DNA of 15,527 nt, taken from the NCBI GenBank assembly GCA_007120685.1, contig SKNG01000138.1, positions 1-15,527 on the forward strand, given 5' to 3'. The notes below the pieces were generated by a model, which worked only from the letters and a program-made list of their open reading frames with translations, was not told the origin of the DNA and searched no databases. Shown in pieces: positions 7,096-13,083 of this stretch (position 1 is its first letter; each line of letters begins with the position of its first letter). Made by a program: the position numbers and the translations under genes. Origin of the DNA: Paracoccaceae bacterium (GTDB lineage: Bacteria; Pseudomonadota; Alphaproteobacteria; Rhodobacterales; Rhodobacteraceae).

Positions 7096-7431
7096 ATGCC
7101 CTTCGCCCGCACGCCCCGGCCCCCGTATTATGCCGTGATCTTCTCGTCACAGCGCAGCGCGGGCGACCGGGGCTATGCCGAAACCGCCGCCCGGATGGTT
7201 GAACTGGCGCATGGCATGCCGGGCTTTCTGGGCATGGAAACCGCGCGCGACGACGCGGGCTTCGGCATCACCACCGCCTTTTTCGACAGCGAAGAGGCGA
7301 TAAAGCGCTGGCGCGACCACCCCGAACACGCAGCCGCCCGCAAGCGCGGGCGCGCGGAATGGTATCGGCATTTCGAACTGCGCATCGCCCGTGTCGAACG
7401 CGCCTACGGCGCCGACGGTGCCCATGGCTGA
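7096..7431 (+). CDS. ABM-domain protein (antibiotic biosynthesis monooxygenase-like)
   Basis: A 111-residue protein with a dimeric alpha/beta-barrel (ABM/YgiN) fold. The pattern shown is strand YYAVIFSSQRS, helix GYAETAARMVELAHGMPGFL, strand GMETARDDAGFGITTAFFDS, helix EEAIKRWRDHPEHAAARKRG, then AEWYRHFELRIARVERAY. The F/W-D/E-S-x-E-A-I-x-x-W stretch followed by H-x-x-A is the usual family signature. Members range from quinol monooxygenases to haem-degrading enzymes and proteins of unknown role; this subgroup is not assigned a substrate. It starts 5 bases after the helicase stop and overlaps the S4 gene by 8 bases, so all three are very likely translated from one mRNA. Confidence 0.8.
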   Translation: MPFARTPRPPYYAVIFSSQRSAGDRGYAETAARMVELAHGMPGFLGMETARDDAGFGITTAFFDSEEAIKRWRDHPEHAAARKRGRAEWYRHFELRIARVERAYGADGAHG

Positions 7432-7801
7432 AGCGCCGGCCGATCCCATCCGGCTGGACAAATGGCTGTGGCATATCCGCGCCTTCAAGTCCCGCAGCCT
7501 GGCCGCGAAGGCCGTCACCACCGGCCGCTTCCGCGTCAACGGCCAGCCGGTCGCCAAGCCTGCCCACGCCCTGCGCCCCGGCGATGTGCTGACCTTCGCC
7601 CTGGGTAGCCGCGTGCGCGTGCTGCGCCTGATTGCACCCGGCACCCGCCGCGGCCCCGCGCCCGAGGCACAGGCGCTTTACGAGGACCTGTCGCCACCCC
7701 CGCCCGCGCCTGACCTCTCGCGCCCCCGGCCCAGCCCGGGCGGCCGGCCCACGGGACGCGCCCGGCGCGCTTTTGACGCATCTTCCGGCGGGACGGGTTG
7801 A
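7424..7801 (+). CDS. hslR: S4-domain RNA-binding protein, HslR/Hsp15-like
   Basis: A 125-residue protein of the HslR (Hsp15) family. In E. coli, Hsp15 binds free 50S subunits carrying a stalled nascent chain and helps recycle them. The S4 domain is visible at about 9-70: IRLDKWLWHIRAFKSRSLAA, TGRFRVNGQPVAKPAHALRPGD and VLTFALGSRVRVLRL. After a Pro-rich linker (91-108), the C-terminal GRPTGRARRAFD matches the basic GRPT-x-x-x-RR patch of this family. ATG 7424 overlaps the ABM stop by 8 bases; an in-frame ATG at 7391 would need a 41-base overlap and is less likely. The link with a SUV3-like helicase in one operon suggests a shared RNA or ribosome maintenance role (inference). Confidence 0.88.
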   Translation: MAEAPADPIRLDKWLWHIRAFKSRSLAAKAVTTGRFRVNGQPVAKPAHALRPGDVLTFALGSRVRVLRLIAPGTRRGPAPEAQALYEDLSPPPPAPDLSRPRPSPGGRPTGRARRAFDASSGGTG

Positions 7802-7855
7802 TCCCCCCTCGGCTTGGGGTTACCTCCCGCTGAGACAATTTGGACGAGCCCGCTC

Positions 7856-8194
7856 ATGACCTACGTCGTCACCGACAACTGCATCGCCTGCAAATACACC
7901 GACTGCGTCGAGGTTTGCCCGGTGGACTGCTTCTATGAAGGCGAGAACATGCTCGTCATTCACCCCGACGAATGCATCGACTGCGGCGTGTGCGAGCCCG
8001 AATGCCCGGCCGATGCCATCCGCCCCGATACCGAGCCAGACATGGAACCCTGGGTCGAGTTCAACCGGAAATACTCCGAAGCCTGGCCCGTCATCACCCA
8101 GCGGCGCGACCCGATGCCCGGCGCCGAAGAGCGTGACGGTGAAACCGGCAAGATGGAGAAGTATTTCTCCGAAAACCCCGGCGAGGGCAGCTGA
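7856..8194 (+). CDS. fdxA: Seven-iron ferredoxin FdxA ([3Fe-4S][4Fe-4S])
   Basis: A 112-residue ferredoxin of the Azotobacter FdI type, a cytosolic electron carrier. Cysteines lie at 9, 12, 17, 21, 25, 40, 43, 46 and 50. By analogy with FdI, Cys9, Cys17 and Cys50 hold the 3Fe-4S cluster, while Cys21, Cys40, Cys43 and Cys46 hold the 4Fe-4S cluster. Cys12 and Cys25 are the usual extra cysteines. The C-terminal extension (FNRKYSEAWPVITQRRDPMP and following) is typical of FdxA. The start at 7856 gives the family N-terminus MTYVVTDNCIACKYTDC; an in-frame ATG at 7814 adds 14 unlike residues. GGACGAG lies about 8 bases upstream as ribosome site. The carD gene follows after a 273-base leader. Confidence 0.96.
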   Translation: MTYVVTDNCIACKYTDCVEVCPVDCFYEGENMLVIHPDECIDCGVCEPECPADAIRPDTEPDMEPWVEFNRKYSEAWPVITQRRDPMPGAEERDGETGKMEKYFSENPGEGS

Positions 8195-8291
8195 GCCAGA
8201 CTGCGCAACAACCGCCACCCCTCATGCTGTGCCACCATCGTTGCGGCGCAGCAATTCTGCGTGACGCAGCGGATTGCGCGGATTCATTGCT

Positions 8292-8335
8292 TTGATTCGA
8301 GCGCATTTTGTGTTATCAACTACTTACTGTATGAA
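8292..8335 (+). promoter_or_regulatory. Candidate overlapping promoters for carD
   Basis: This is an unusually AT-rich stretch in a GC-rich window. Two sigma70-like pairs can be drawn: TTGATT (8292-8297) with TATCAA (8314-8319), spacer 16; and TTGTGT (8308-8313) with TATGAA (8330-8335), spacer 16. Either would give carD a leader of more than 100 bases. Which is used cannot be decided by eye. Confidence 0.35.
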
Positions 8336-8438
8336 CTGTCCGGCATCCGCAGTGCTGCTCGCCTGTGCGATGTTTTTTTTGGCGATGACGGGACCTGACG
8401 CGGAAAACCTGGTTTTCCCGTGGGTTGCTTGTCGCTGA
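8331..8438 (+). CDS. Possible 35-codon leader peptide upstream of carD
   Basis: An ATG at 8331 opens a 35-codon frame ending TGA at 8436-8438, 29 bases before carD. The peptide has three Cys and a hydrophobic stretch (ASAVLLACAMFFLAM) that could be a short membrane segment or signal-like sequence; the distal part is NLVFPWVACR. No strong ribosome site precedes the ATG, though a start from the first candidate promoter would lie within a few bases of it. Length and context fit either a small membrane peptide or chance. No family is recognised. Confidence 0.2.
   Translation: MNCPASAVLLACAMFFLAMTGPDAENLVFPWVACR
8402..8418 (+). other. Hairpin in the carD leader
   Basis: GGAAAAC-CTG-GTTTTCC forms a perfect 7-bp stem (8402-8408 with 8412-8418) with a three-base loop, about 50 bases before the carD start and inside the candidate leader ORF. 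There is no following T-run. It could influence leader mRNA stability. Confidence 0.35.
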
Positions 8439-8467
8439 TTTCCGGCAAGAAGCGAGGAAGCGCCAGA

Positions 8468-8977
8468 ATGAGCAAGGCCCGGAAGCCCGAGTTTCGTCCC
8501 AACGATTTCGTCGTCTACCCCGCGCATGGCGTGGGCAAGATCGTCTCCATCGAAGAACGCGAGATTGCGGGGATGAACCTCGAACTCTTCGTGATTTCGT
8601 TCGAGAAGGACAAGATGACCCTGCGCGTGCCCACCGACAAGGCCACGCAGGTTGGCATGCGCGGGCTGTCCTCGCCCGATATCGTGTCGCGGGCGCTGGC
8701 CACGCTGAAGGGCAAGGCGCGGGTCAAGCGGGCGATGTGGTCGCGCCGCGCGCAAGAGTATGAACAGAAGATCAACTCGGGCGATCTGCTGGCGATTGCG
8801 GAAGTGGTGCGCGACCTGCATCGCAGCGACGACCAGCGCGAGCAGAGCTATTCCGAGCGCCAGTTGTATGAGGCGGCGCTGGAGCGGCTGACGCGCGAGG
8901 TGGCGGCGGTCTCCGGCCTGGACGAGGCGCTGGCCCAGAAGCAGGTCGACGAGGTGCTGGTCGCCCGCGCGGCGTAA
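8468..8977 (+). CDS. carD: CarD/CdnL-family RNA polymerase-binding regulator
   Basis: A 169-residue CarD/CdnL-type protein that binds the beta subunit of RNA polymerase and stabilises open promoter complexes, notably at rRNA promoters. The N-terminal Tudor-like RNAP-interaction domain is at about 9-65 (FRPNDFVVYPAHGVGKIVSI, then VISFEKDKMTLRVPTDKA). The C-terminal helical domain contains Trp91 in AMWSRRAQEYE, aligned with the DNA-wedging tryptophan of mycobacterial CarD, and SGDLLAIAEVVRDLHR. ATG 8468 has GAGGAAG upstream; the frame is open back to 8420, but those residues are unlike the family. The gene sits after fdxA, an order I recall from other alphaproteobacteria, and is closed by a strong terminator. 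Confidence 0.95.
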   Translation: MSKARKPEFRPNDFVVYPAHGVGKIVSIEEREIAGMNLELFVISFEKDKMTLRVPTDKATQVGMRGLSSPDIVSRALATLKGKARVKRAMWSRRAQEYEQKINSGDLLAIAEVVRDLHRSDDQREQSYSERQLYEAALERLTREVAAVSGLDEALAQKQVDEVLVARAA

Positions 8978-8998
8978 CGCCCGCGCCCCCATCGGATC

Positions 8999-9029
8999 GA
9001 AAACCCCGGCACGAGCCGGGGTTTTCTTC
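8999..9029 (+). terminator. Rho-independent terminator of carD
   Basis: A perfect 12-bp stem, GAAAACCCCGGC (8999-9010) with GCCGGGGTTTTC (9015-9026), closes the loop ACGA. The 3' arm includes TTTT followed by CTT. The A-run on the left arm means it could also work on the minus strand. Confidence 0.92.
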
Positions 9030-9073
9030 GCGTCTGCCTTACTCGCGCCACGTTCACCGTGGACGCTGGCAGG

Positions 9074-9664
9074 ATGAACGACACCCGCGCACAGGACATG
9101 CTGTCAATTGACGTTCCGCTCGCGGAGTTCGTCCAGGGCGGCGTGCCCCTCGGGTTCATTGTCCTGGCGTTCCTGCTGCTGCCGCTCCTGCTGCACCTGT
9201 TGCTCCGCAGGCGCGGCCGGCGTGTCATGACCGAATCCAGCCCCGGCCGGTTCGAGGCGCGCGCGGTGCTCAACACCAGCGAGCGCCGCCTGCAAGACGA
9301 TATCGAACGCCTGCTGCCGCGCCTGTTTCCCCCACGCGCGCGGCTTCTGGCGCGGGTCAGCCTCGCCGGGTTCCTGCATTCGCCTGACCGGCATGATTTA
9401 GCGACGATCGGCGCCAGCCAGGTCGATTTCCTGATCGTCGATGCCGAATTCCGCCCGATCTGCGCCATCGAATACCAGGGCGATGACCTCTATGCCACCA
9501 CGACGCCGGCGCGCAGCCAGACGCCGGCGCCTGACTGGCAGATGCGCCGCGCGCTGCGCCTTTCCGGGTTGCCGCTGGTGGCGGTGCCGGATCGCTACGA
9601 TGACCGCCAGTTGCAGGACCTGCTGCGCGAGGTGAGCTGGATGCGCCCGGTCGTCGCGGCCTGA
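9074..9664 (+). CDS. Membrane-anchored DUF2726 protein (nuclease-fold-like)
   Basis: A 196-residue protein with one transmembrane helix near the N-terminus (about 25-44, LGFIVLAFLLLPLLLHLLL), followed by RRRGRR, predicting a cytoplasmic C-terminal domain. That domain fits DUF2726: an N-terminal FEARAVLNTSERRLQDDIE, then VSLAGFL, QVDFLIVD (Asp118) and AIEYQG (Glu133, Gln135). DUF2726 is thought to be a PD-(D/E)XK-like restriction-endonuclease fold; Asp118 and Glu133-x-Gln135 would be the metal site, but activity is not established. Start choice is uncertain: GTG 9059, ATG 9074 and ATG 9098 are all in frame with no clear ribosome site. It lies alone between the carD terminator and the yebC promoter. 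Confidence 0.75.
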   Translation: MNDTRAQDMLSIDVPLAEFVQGGVPLGFIVLAFLLLPLLLHLLLRRRGRRVMTESSPGRFEARAVLNTSERRLQDDIERLLPRLFPPRARLLARVSLAGFLHSPDRHDLATIGASQVDFLIVDAEFRPICAIEYQGDDLYATTTPARSQTPAPDWQMRRALRLSGLPLVAVPDRYDDRQLQDLLREVSWMRPVVAA

Positions 9665-9687
9665 GCGGGCGCGCGCGGGCGGCAGCC

Positions 9688-9717
9688 TTGCCAGGCCCGC
9701 CCGGCCTGGATTATAGC
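9688..9717 (+). promoter_or_regulatory. Candidate sigma70-like promoter of yebC operon
   Basis: TTGCCA (9688-9693; 5 of 6) and TATAGC (9712-9717; 4 of 6) are 18 bases apart. Transcription would start at about 9724, leaving a leader of some 33 bases before the yebC ATG at 9757. This is one of the best promoter matches in the window. Confidence 0.5.
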
Positions 9718-9756
9718 CTGCCCATCACCAAAGCCGCTTTCCGCAAGAGGTCGCTC

Positions 9757-10503
9757 ATGGCAGGCCATTCCAAATGGGCCAATATCCAGCATCGCAAGGG
9801 CCGGCAGGACGCCGCGCGCTCGAAGCTGTTTTCCAAGCTGTCGAAGGAAATCACCGTCGCCGCCAAGATGGGCGACCCCGACCCCGAAAAGAACCCCCGC
9901 CTTCGGCTTGCAGTGAAGGAAGCCAAGGCGAATTCGGTGCCGAAAGAGGTGATCGAACGGGCGATCAAGAAATCCCAGGGCGGCGACGCGGAAAGCTACG
10001 AGGAAATCCGCTACGAGGGCTACGGGCCCGGCGGCGTGGCGGTGATTGTCGAGGCGATGACGGACAACCGCAACCGCACCGCCTCGAACGTGCGGTCGCT
10101 GTTCACCAAATTCGGCGGCAATCTGGGCGAGACGGGCTCGGTGGGTTTCATGTTCGACCGCATGGGGCAGGTGGTCTATCCGGCATCGGTGGACGATGCG
10201 GACCGGGTGATGGAAGCGGCGATCGAGGCCGGTGCCTCGGATGTCGAAAGCGGCGAGGACGGCCATGTGATCTGGTGCGCGTTCACCGATCTGGCCGAGG
10301 TCTCGGCGGCGCTGGAGGACAGCCTGGGCGAGGCCGAGTCCACGAAGCTGGTGTGGAAACCGCAAACCACGACGGAGCTTGATCTGGAGGGCATGCAGAA
10401 GCTGATGAAGCTGCTCGATGCGCTGGAAGACGATGATGACGTGCAGAATGTAACGGCGAATTTCGAGGCCTCGGACGCCGTACTGGAACAACTCTCGGCC
10501 TGA
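9757..10503 (+). CDS. yebC: YebC/PmpR-family protein (TACO1-like)
   Basis: A 248-residue member of the highly conserved YebC/PmpR family. Members have been described both as DNA-binding regulators and, with mitochondrial TACO1, as factors helping ribosomes through proline-rich stretches. The N-terminal signature MAGHSKWANIQHRKGRQDAA, the segment EIRYEGYGPGGVAVIVEAMT and NRTASNVRSLFTKFGG are diagnostic, and the length is standard. ATG 9757 is preceded by AAGAGG at suitable spacing; the frame is open back to 9688, but that sequence holds the promoter. The stop shares one base with the start of yjbQ (TGATG), so the two are translationally coupled. The often-seen neighbour ruvC is absent here. 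Confidence 0.97.
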   Translation: MAGHSKWANIQHRKGRQDAARSKLFSKLSKEITVAAKMGDPDPEKNPRLRLAVKEAKANSVPKEVIERAIKKSQGGDAESYEEIRYEGYGPGGVAVIVEAMTDNRNRTASNVRSLFTKFGGNLGETGSVGFMFDRMGQVVYPASVDDADRVMEAAIEAGASDVESGEDGHVIWCAFTDLAEVSAALEDSLGEAESTKLVWKPQTTTELDLEGMQKLMKLLDALEDDDDVQNVTANFEASDAVLEQLSA

Positions 10504-10919
10504 TGCACCGGGTCTTCACCGTCGCCACCCGCGGCCCGGGCCTTTACGAGATCACCGATGCGCTGCGTCACTGGCTTCGCACCGGGCGCGTGCAGGAAGG
10601 GGTATTGACGCTGTTCATCCGTCATACATCGGCAAGCCTGCTGATCCAGGAGAACGCCGACCCTTCGGTGCGCGATGACCTGCACAGCTTCCTTACCCGC
10701 CTCGCCCCGCGCGCCGATGATCCGTCGATGGGCTGGGTCACCCATCGCAGCGAAGGGCCGGACGACATGCCCGCCCATATCCGCGCCGCGCTGCTGCCGA
10801 CCAGCCTGCAGATCCCTGTTATCGACTGGCAGATGATGCTCGGCCAATGGCAAGGGGTCTATATCGTCGAACACCGTGACAGGCCGCATAACCGGGAAGT
10901 GGCAGCGATCCTGCGCTGA
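10503..10919 (+). CDS. yjbQ: YjbQ/UPF0047 family protein (secondary thiamine-phosphate synthase-type)
   Basis: A 138-residue member of UPF0047. E. coli YjbQ has weak thiamine-phosphate synthase activity, but the true role is unsettled. Conserved features are all present: LFIRHTSASLLIQENADPSV (38-57) with His41, Glu50 and Asp53; HRSEGPDDMPAHIRAALL (81-98); and the C-terminal GQWQGVYIVEHRDRPHNREV (114-133) with His124. These His and acidic residues form the likely metal pocket. It overlaps the yebC stop by one base and ends 31 bases before the glycosylase gene, so it is the middle gene of a probable three-gene unit. Confidence 0.92.
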   Translation: MHRVFTVATRGPGLYEITDALRHWLRTGRVQEGVLTLFIRHTSASLLIQENADPSVRDDLHSFLTRLAPRADDPSMGWVTHRSEGPDDMPAHIRAALLPTSLQIPVIDWQMMLGQWQGVYIVEHRDRPHNREVAAILR

Positions 10920-10950
10920 GCGCCCGAATTCCGGCAGTTTGGGTGGAAAA

Positions 10951-11541
10951 GTGAAAAGCCAGACAAATCCTGCCCCGTTTCCTGCCCGCTGGTTCGCCCG
11001 CCCCGCGCCCGATGTCGCCCGCGGCCTGATCGGCGCCACCGTGACCCTTCGCGGCTGCGGCGGCATGGTGGTCGAGACCGAGGCCTACACGCCAGACGAT
11101 CCCGCTTCGCACAGTTTCCCCGGCCCCACGGCGCGCAATGCGGCGATGTTCGGCCCGCCCGGCCGCGCCTATGTCTACCGCAGCTACGGCATCCATCTGT
11201 GCCTGAACGTCACCTGCGGCGAGGGCCATGCGGTGCTGATCCGCGCCATCGTCCCCGAACACGGCCTCGCCGCCATGACCACCCGCCGCGGCACCGATCA
11301 CCCGCGCCTGCTCGCTTCCGGCCCGGGCCGACTGGGCCAGGCGCTGGGCGTCACCCTGGCCGACAATCACCGGCCCTTCGACGCGCCGGATTTCGCTTTT
11401 CGTGCCGGCCGCCCCGCACCCATTATCACCGGCCCCCGCATCGGCATCACCCGCGCCACCGACCGCCCGTGGCGCTTCGGCCTTGCAGGTTCGCCCTATC
11501 TGAGCCGCCCTTTCCCGCCGGGGCTCAGCCGATCCGGGTAA
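10951..11541 (+). CDS. 3-methyladenine DNA glycosylase (AAG/MPG family)
   Basis: A 196-residue monofunctional DNA glycosylase of the AAG/MPG family, which excises alkylated purines such as 3-methyladenine and hypoxanthine to begin base-excision repair. Relative to human AAG, the key residues are present: VETEAY holds catalytic Glu44 and Tyr46, His54 lies in DPASHSF, Asn86 in LCLNVTC and Arg98 in VLIRAIVPE. GPGRLGQALGV (124-134) is also typical. The chosen start is GTG 10951 with GGTGGA just upstream; ATG 10876 would overlap yjbQ by 44 bases and add residues unlike the family. The last 17 bases overlap the 3' end of the convergent membrane-protein gene. Confidence 0.93.
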   Translation: MKSQTNPAPFPARWFARPAPDVARGLIGATVTLRGCGGMVVETEAYTPDDPASHSFPGPTARNAAMFGPPGRAYVYRSYGIHLCLNVTCGEGHAVLIRAIVPEHGLAAMTTRRGTDHPRLLASGPGRLGQALGVTLADNHRPFDAPDFAFRAGRPAPIITGPRIGITRATDRPWRFGLAGSPYLSRPFPPGLSRSG

Positions 11542-11911
11542 TCTGGAAACCCATTACGTGGAAGGCCAGCAGCCAGGCCGCGATGAACAGGAGTCCGGTA
11601 AATAGGATATCCTCGATCCAGTCCACCGCTTCGGGCCGTCGATCGCGCATGATTACCGGATTGTAGTAGAAAGTCGAAACAAGGATGAACCCTACCGACA
11701 GCAGCAGCCCCAGCCAGGCTGCGCCCGGCAAACCGACAAACAGCGCCCAGATCACCCCGCCTGCAATGACGTAGATGATCAAGCCCTTGGCCCATTCGGT
11801 TGGGGTATCGTGTACCGATACCCCTCGCCGGGCTAGCATGCGCCACGTTTCGTAAAGAACGGAGAGCCCGAAGGCCACGGACAATACCCAGGCCGCGTAG
11901 ATGTCCAGCAT
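11525..11911 (-). CDS. Uncharacterised four-helix inner-membrane protein
   Basis: A 128-residue integral membrane protein with four predicted helices at about 3-22, 43-60, 65-83 and 101-120. Polar loops carry ETWRMLARRGVSVHDTPTEW (21-40) and NPVIMRDRRPEAVDWIEDI (84-102). I do not recognise a family. The start at 11911 is well supported by GGGGAGGG about 8 bases upstream. It begins 24 bases after the aldolase stop, so it is probably transcribed with it. Base composition is visibly less GC-rich than its neighbours (more A/T at third positions), which may reflect a membrane-protein bias or later acquisition. Its 3' end overlaps the DNA glycosylase gene by 17 bases. Confidence 0.8.
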   Translation of the reverse strand: MLDIYAAWVLSVAFGLSVLYETWRMLARRGVSVHDTPTEWAKGLIIYVIAGGVIWALFVGLPGAAWLGLLLSVGFILVSTFYYNPVIMRDRRPEAVDWIEDILFTGLLFIAAWLLAFHVMGFQITRIG

Positions 11912-11935
11912 GGCTCTTGCCCTCCCCGGGGCCGC

Positions 11936-12865
11936 TCAGGCCTTGCCGCGATAGATCGCCACCAGCTTTGCCAGCATCGCCAGCGCATCCGCCCGCGGCC
12001 GCTGAAAGCTGTTGCGCCCGATGATCGAGCCATTGCCACCGCCATCCCGGATCGCGCGCGCATCGTCATAAACCGAATCCGCGCCCTTCTTCGCGCCGCC
12101 GGAAAACACCACGATCCGCCGGCCGTTGAAACTGGCCTGCATGCAATGGCGCACCCGCGCCGCCTGGGTGGCGATGTCGATCGCCTCGGCCTCGTAGACC
12201 TTTTTCGCCTCGGGCAGCATCAGATGGTCGGTCGACAGCTTGATCTTGATGACATGCGCCCCCAGCAGGGCAGCGATCTGCGCGGCATAGGCGGCCACGT
12301 CGATACCGGTCTCGCCCTCCTTGGTCACCGCCTCGCCGCGCGGATAGGACCAGATCACCGTCGCCACGCCCTTCGCCGCGGCCTCCTCGCGCATGGCCGA
12401 GATCTCTTCATACATCTCCAGCGCGCAGTCCGAGCCCGGATAGATGGTGAAGCCGATCGCCGAACAGCCCAGCCGCAGCGCGTCATCCACCGAACCCGTG
12501 ATCGCCTGGTTCTTGCCCGCCGTGCCCGACATCAGCGAATTGGCCGAATTGACCTTCAGGATGGTGGGGATCTGCCCGGCATAGGTATCCGCCCCGGCCT
12601 CGATCATCCCCAATGGCGCGGCATAGGCGTTCAGGCCCGCGTCGATGGCCAGCTGGTAATGGTAATGCGGGTCATAGGCTTCCGGGTTGGCGGCGAAGCT
12701 GCGCGCGGGTCCATGCTCGAACCCCTGATCGACCGGCAGGATGATCATCTTGCCACTGCCGCCCAGCTTGCCCTGCATCAGCATGCGGCACAGATTGGCC
12801 TTCACGCCGGGTGTCTCGCCCTCGTAGTTGGCGAGGATCTTCTGAATGGTTCGCGTCGCGCGCAT
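11936..12865 (-). CDS. fbaB: Class I fructose-bisphosphate aldolase (DhnA/FbaB type)
   Basis: A 309-residue archaeal-type class I aldolase, expected to interconvert fructose-1,6-bisphosphate with dihydroxyacetone phosphate and glyceraldehyde-3-phosphate without metal. The TIM-barrel landmarks are visible: ILPVDQGFEHGP (42-53), YPGSDCALEMYEE (142-154), VIWSYPRGEAV (170-180), AHVIKIKLS with probable Schiff-base Lys207, and the phosphate-binding FSGGAK (254-259) and GGNGSIIGRNSFQRP (276-290). ATG 12865 has an excellent ribosome site (GGAGGG, 6 bases before). A candidate promoter with an inverted repeat in its spacer lies directly upstream. A membrane-protein gene follows after 24 bases. Other DhnA-family aldolases act on related phosphates, so substrate is inferred. 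Confidence 0.93.
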   Translation of the reverse strand: MRATRTIQKILANYEGETPGVKANLCRMLMQGKLGGSGKMIILPVDQGFEHGPARSFAANPEAYDPHYHYQLAIDAGLNAYAAPLGMIEAGADTYAGQIPTILKVNSANSLMSGTAGKNQAITGSVDDALRLGCSAIGFTIYPGSDCALEMYEEISAMREEAAAKGVATVIWSYPRGEAVTKEGETGIDVAAYAAQIAALLGAHVIKIKLSTDHLMLPEAKKVYEAEAIDIATQAARVRHCMQASFNGRRIVVFSGGAKKGADSVYDDARAIRDGGGNGSIIGRNSFQRPRADALAMLAKLVAIYRGKA

Positions 12866-12897
12866 GGGTTTCCCTCCGGCTATGGCTGTTTGCCCAT

Positions 12898-12926
12898 CGC
12901 ATACGCCCTCAGCGGGCGTGAAACAA
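12898..12926 (-). promoter_or_regulatory. Candidate fbaB promoter with inverted repeat in its spacer
   Basis: On the minus strand, TTGTTT (12926-12921) and TATGCG (12903-12898) are 17 bases apart; both match consensus only at 3 of 6. Between them is an inverted repeat, ACGCCC-N5-GGGCGT (12903-12919). Transcription would start about 26 bases before the fbaB ATG. An inverted repeat in this place suggests an operator, but the promoter itself is weak. Confidence 0.3.
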
Positions 12927-12972
12927 TGCTGGCCGACCCGGTGATAGCGCTGCCATCGGCACGAGCGCGGGA

Positions 12973-12994
12973 AAAGGCCCTTCGAAGGGCCTTT
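12973..12994 (-). terminator. Distal terminator after the 5-FCL gene
   Basis: AAAGGCCCT (12973-12981) pairs with AGGGCCTTT (12986-12994) around TCGA. Read on the minus strand the hairpin ends in TTTT before CCCGC. It is the second of two look-alike hairpins and insulates fbaB from upstream transcription. Confidence 0.65.
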
Positions 12995-13050
12995 GCCGCC
13001 CGCTTCAAGGGCAGGCGGTCGTTCCTGCGCGCGGTTCGGAGAGGGGCAGG

Positions 13051-13072
13051 AAAGGCGCGTCGACGCGCCTTT
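13051..13072 (-). terminator. Proximal terminator after the 5-FCL gene
   Basis: A perfect 22-base palindrome with arms AAAGGCGCG and CGCGCCTTT, 11 bases past the 5-FCL stop on the minus strand. The 3' arm ends in TTT. It has the same AAAGGC...GCCTTT frame as the distal hairpin. Confidence 0.65.
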
Positions 13073-13083
13073 GCCCGCGCCGA

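Noticed and set aside
8257..8269. CTGCG-TGA-CGCAG as fdxA terminator
   Set aside because: Only a 5-bp stem with no T-run. The T-run at about 8370 is too far away to belong to it.
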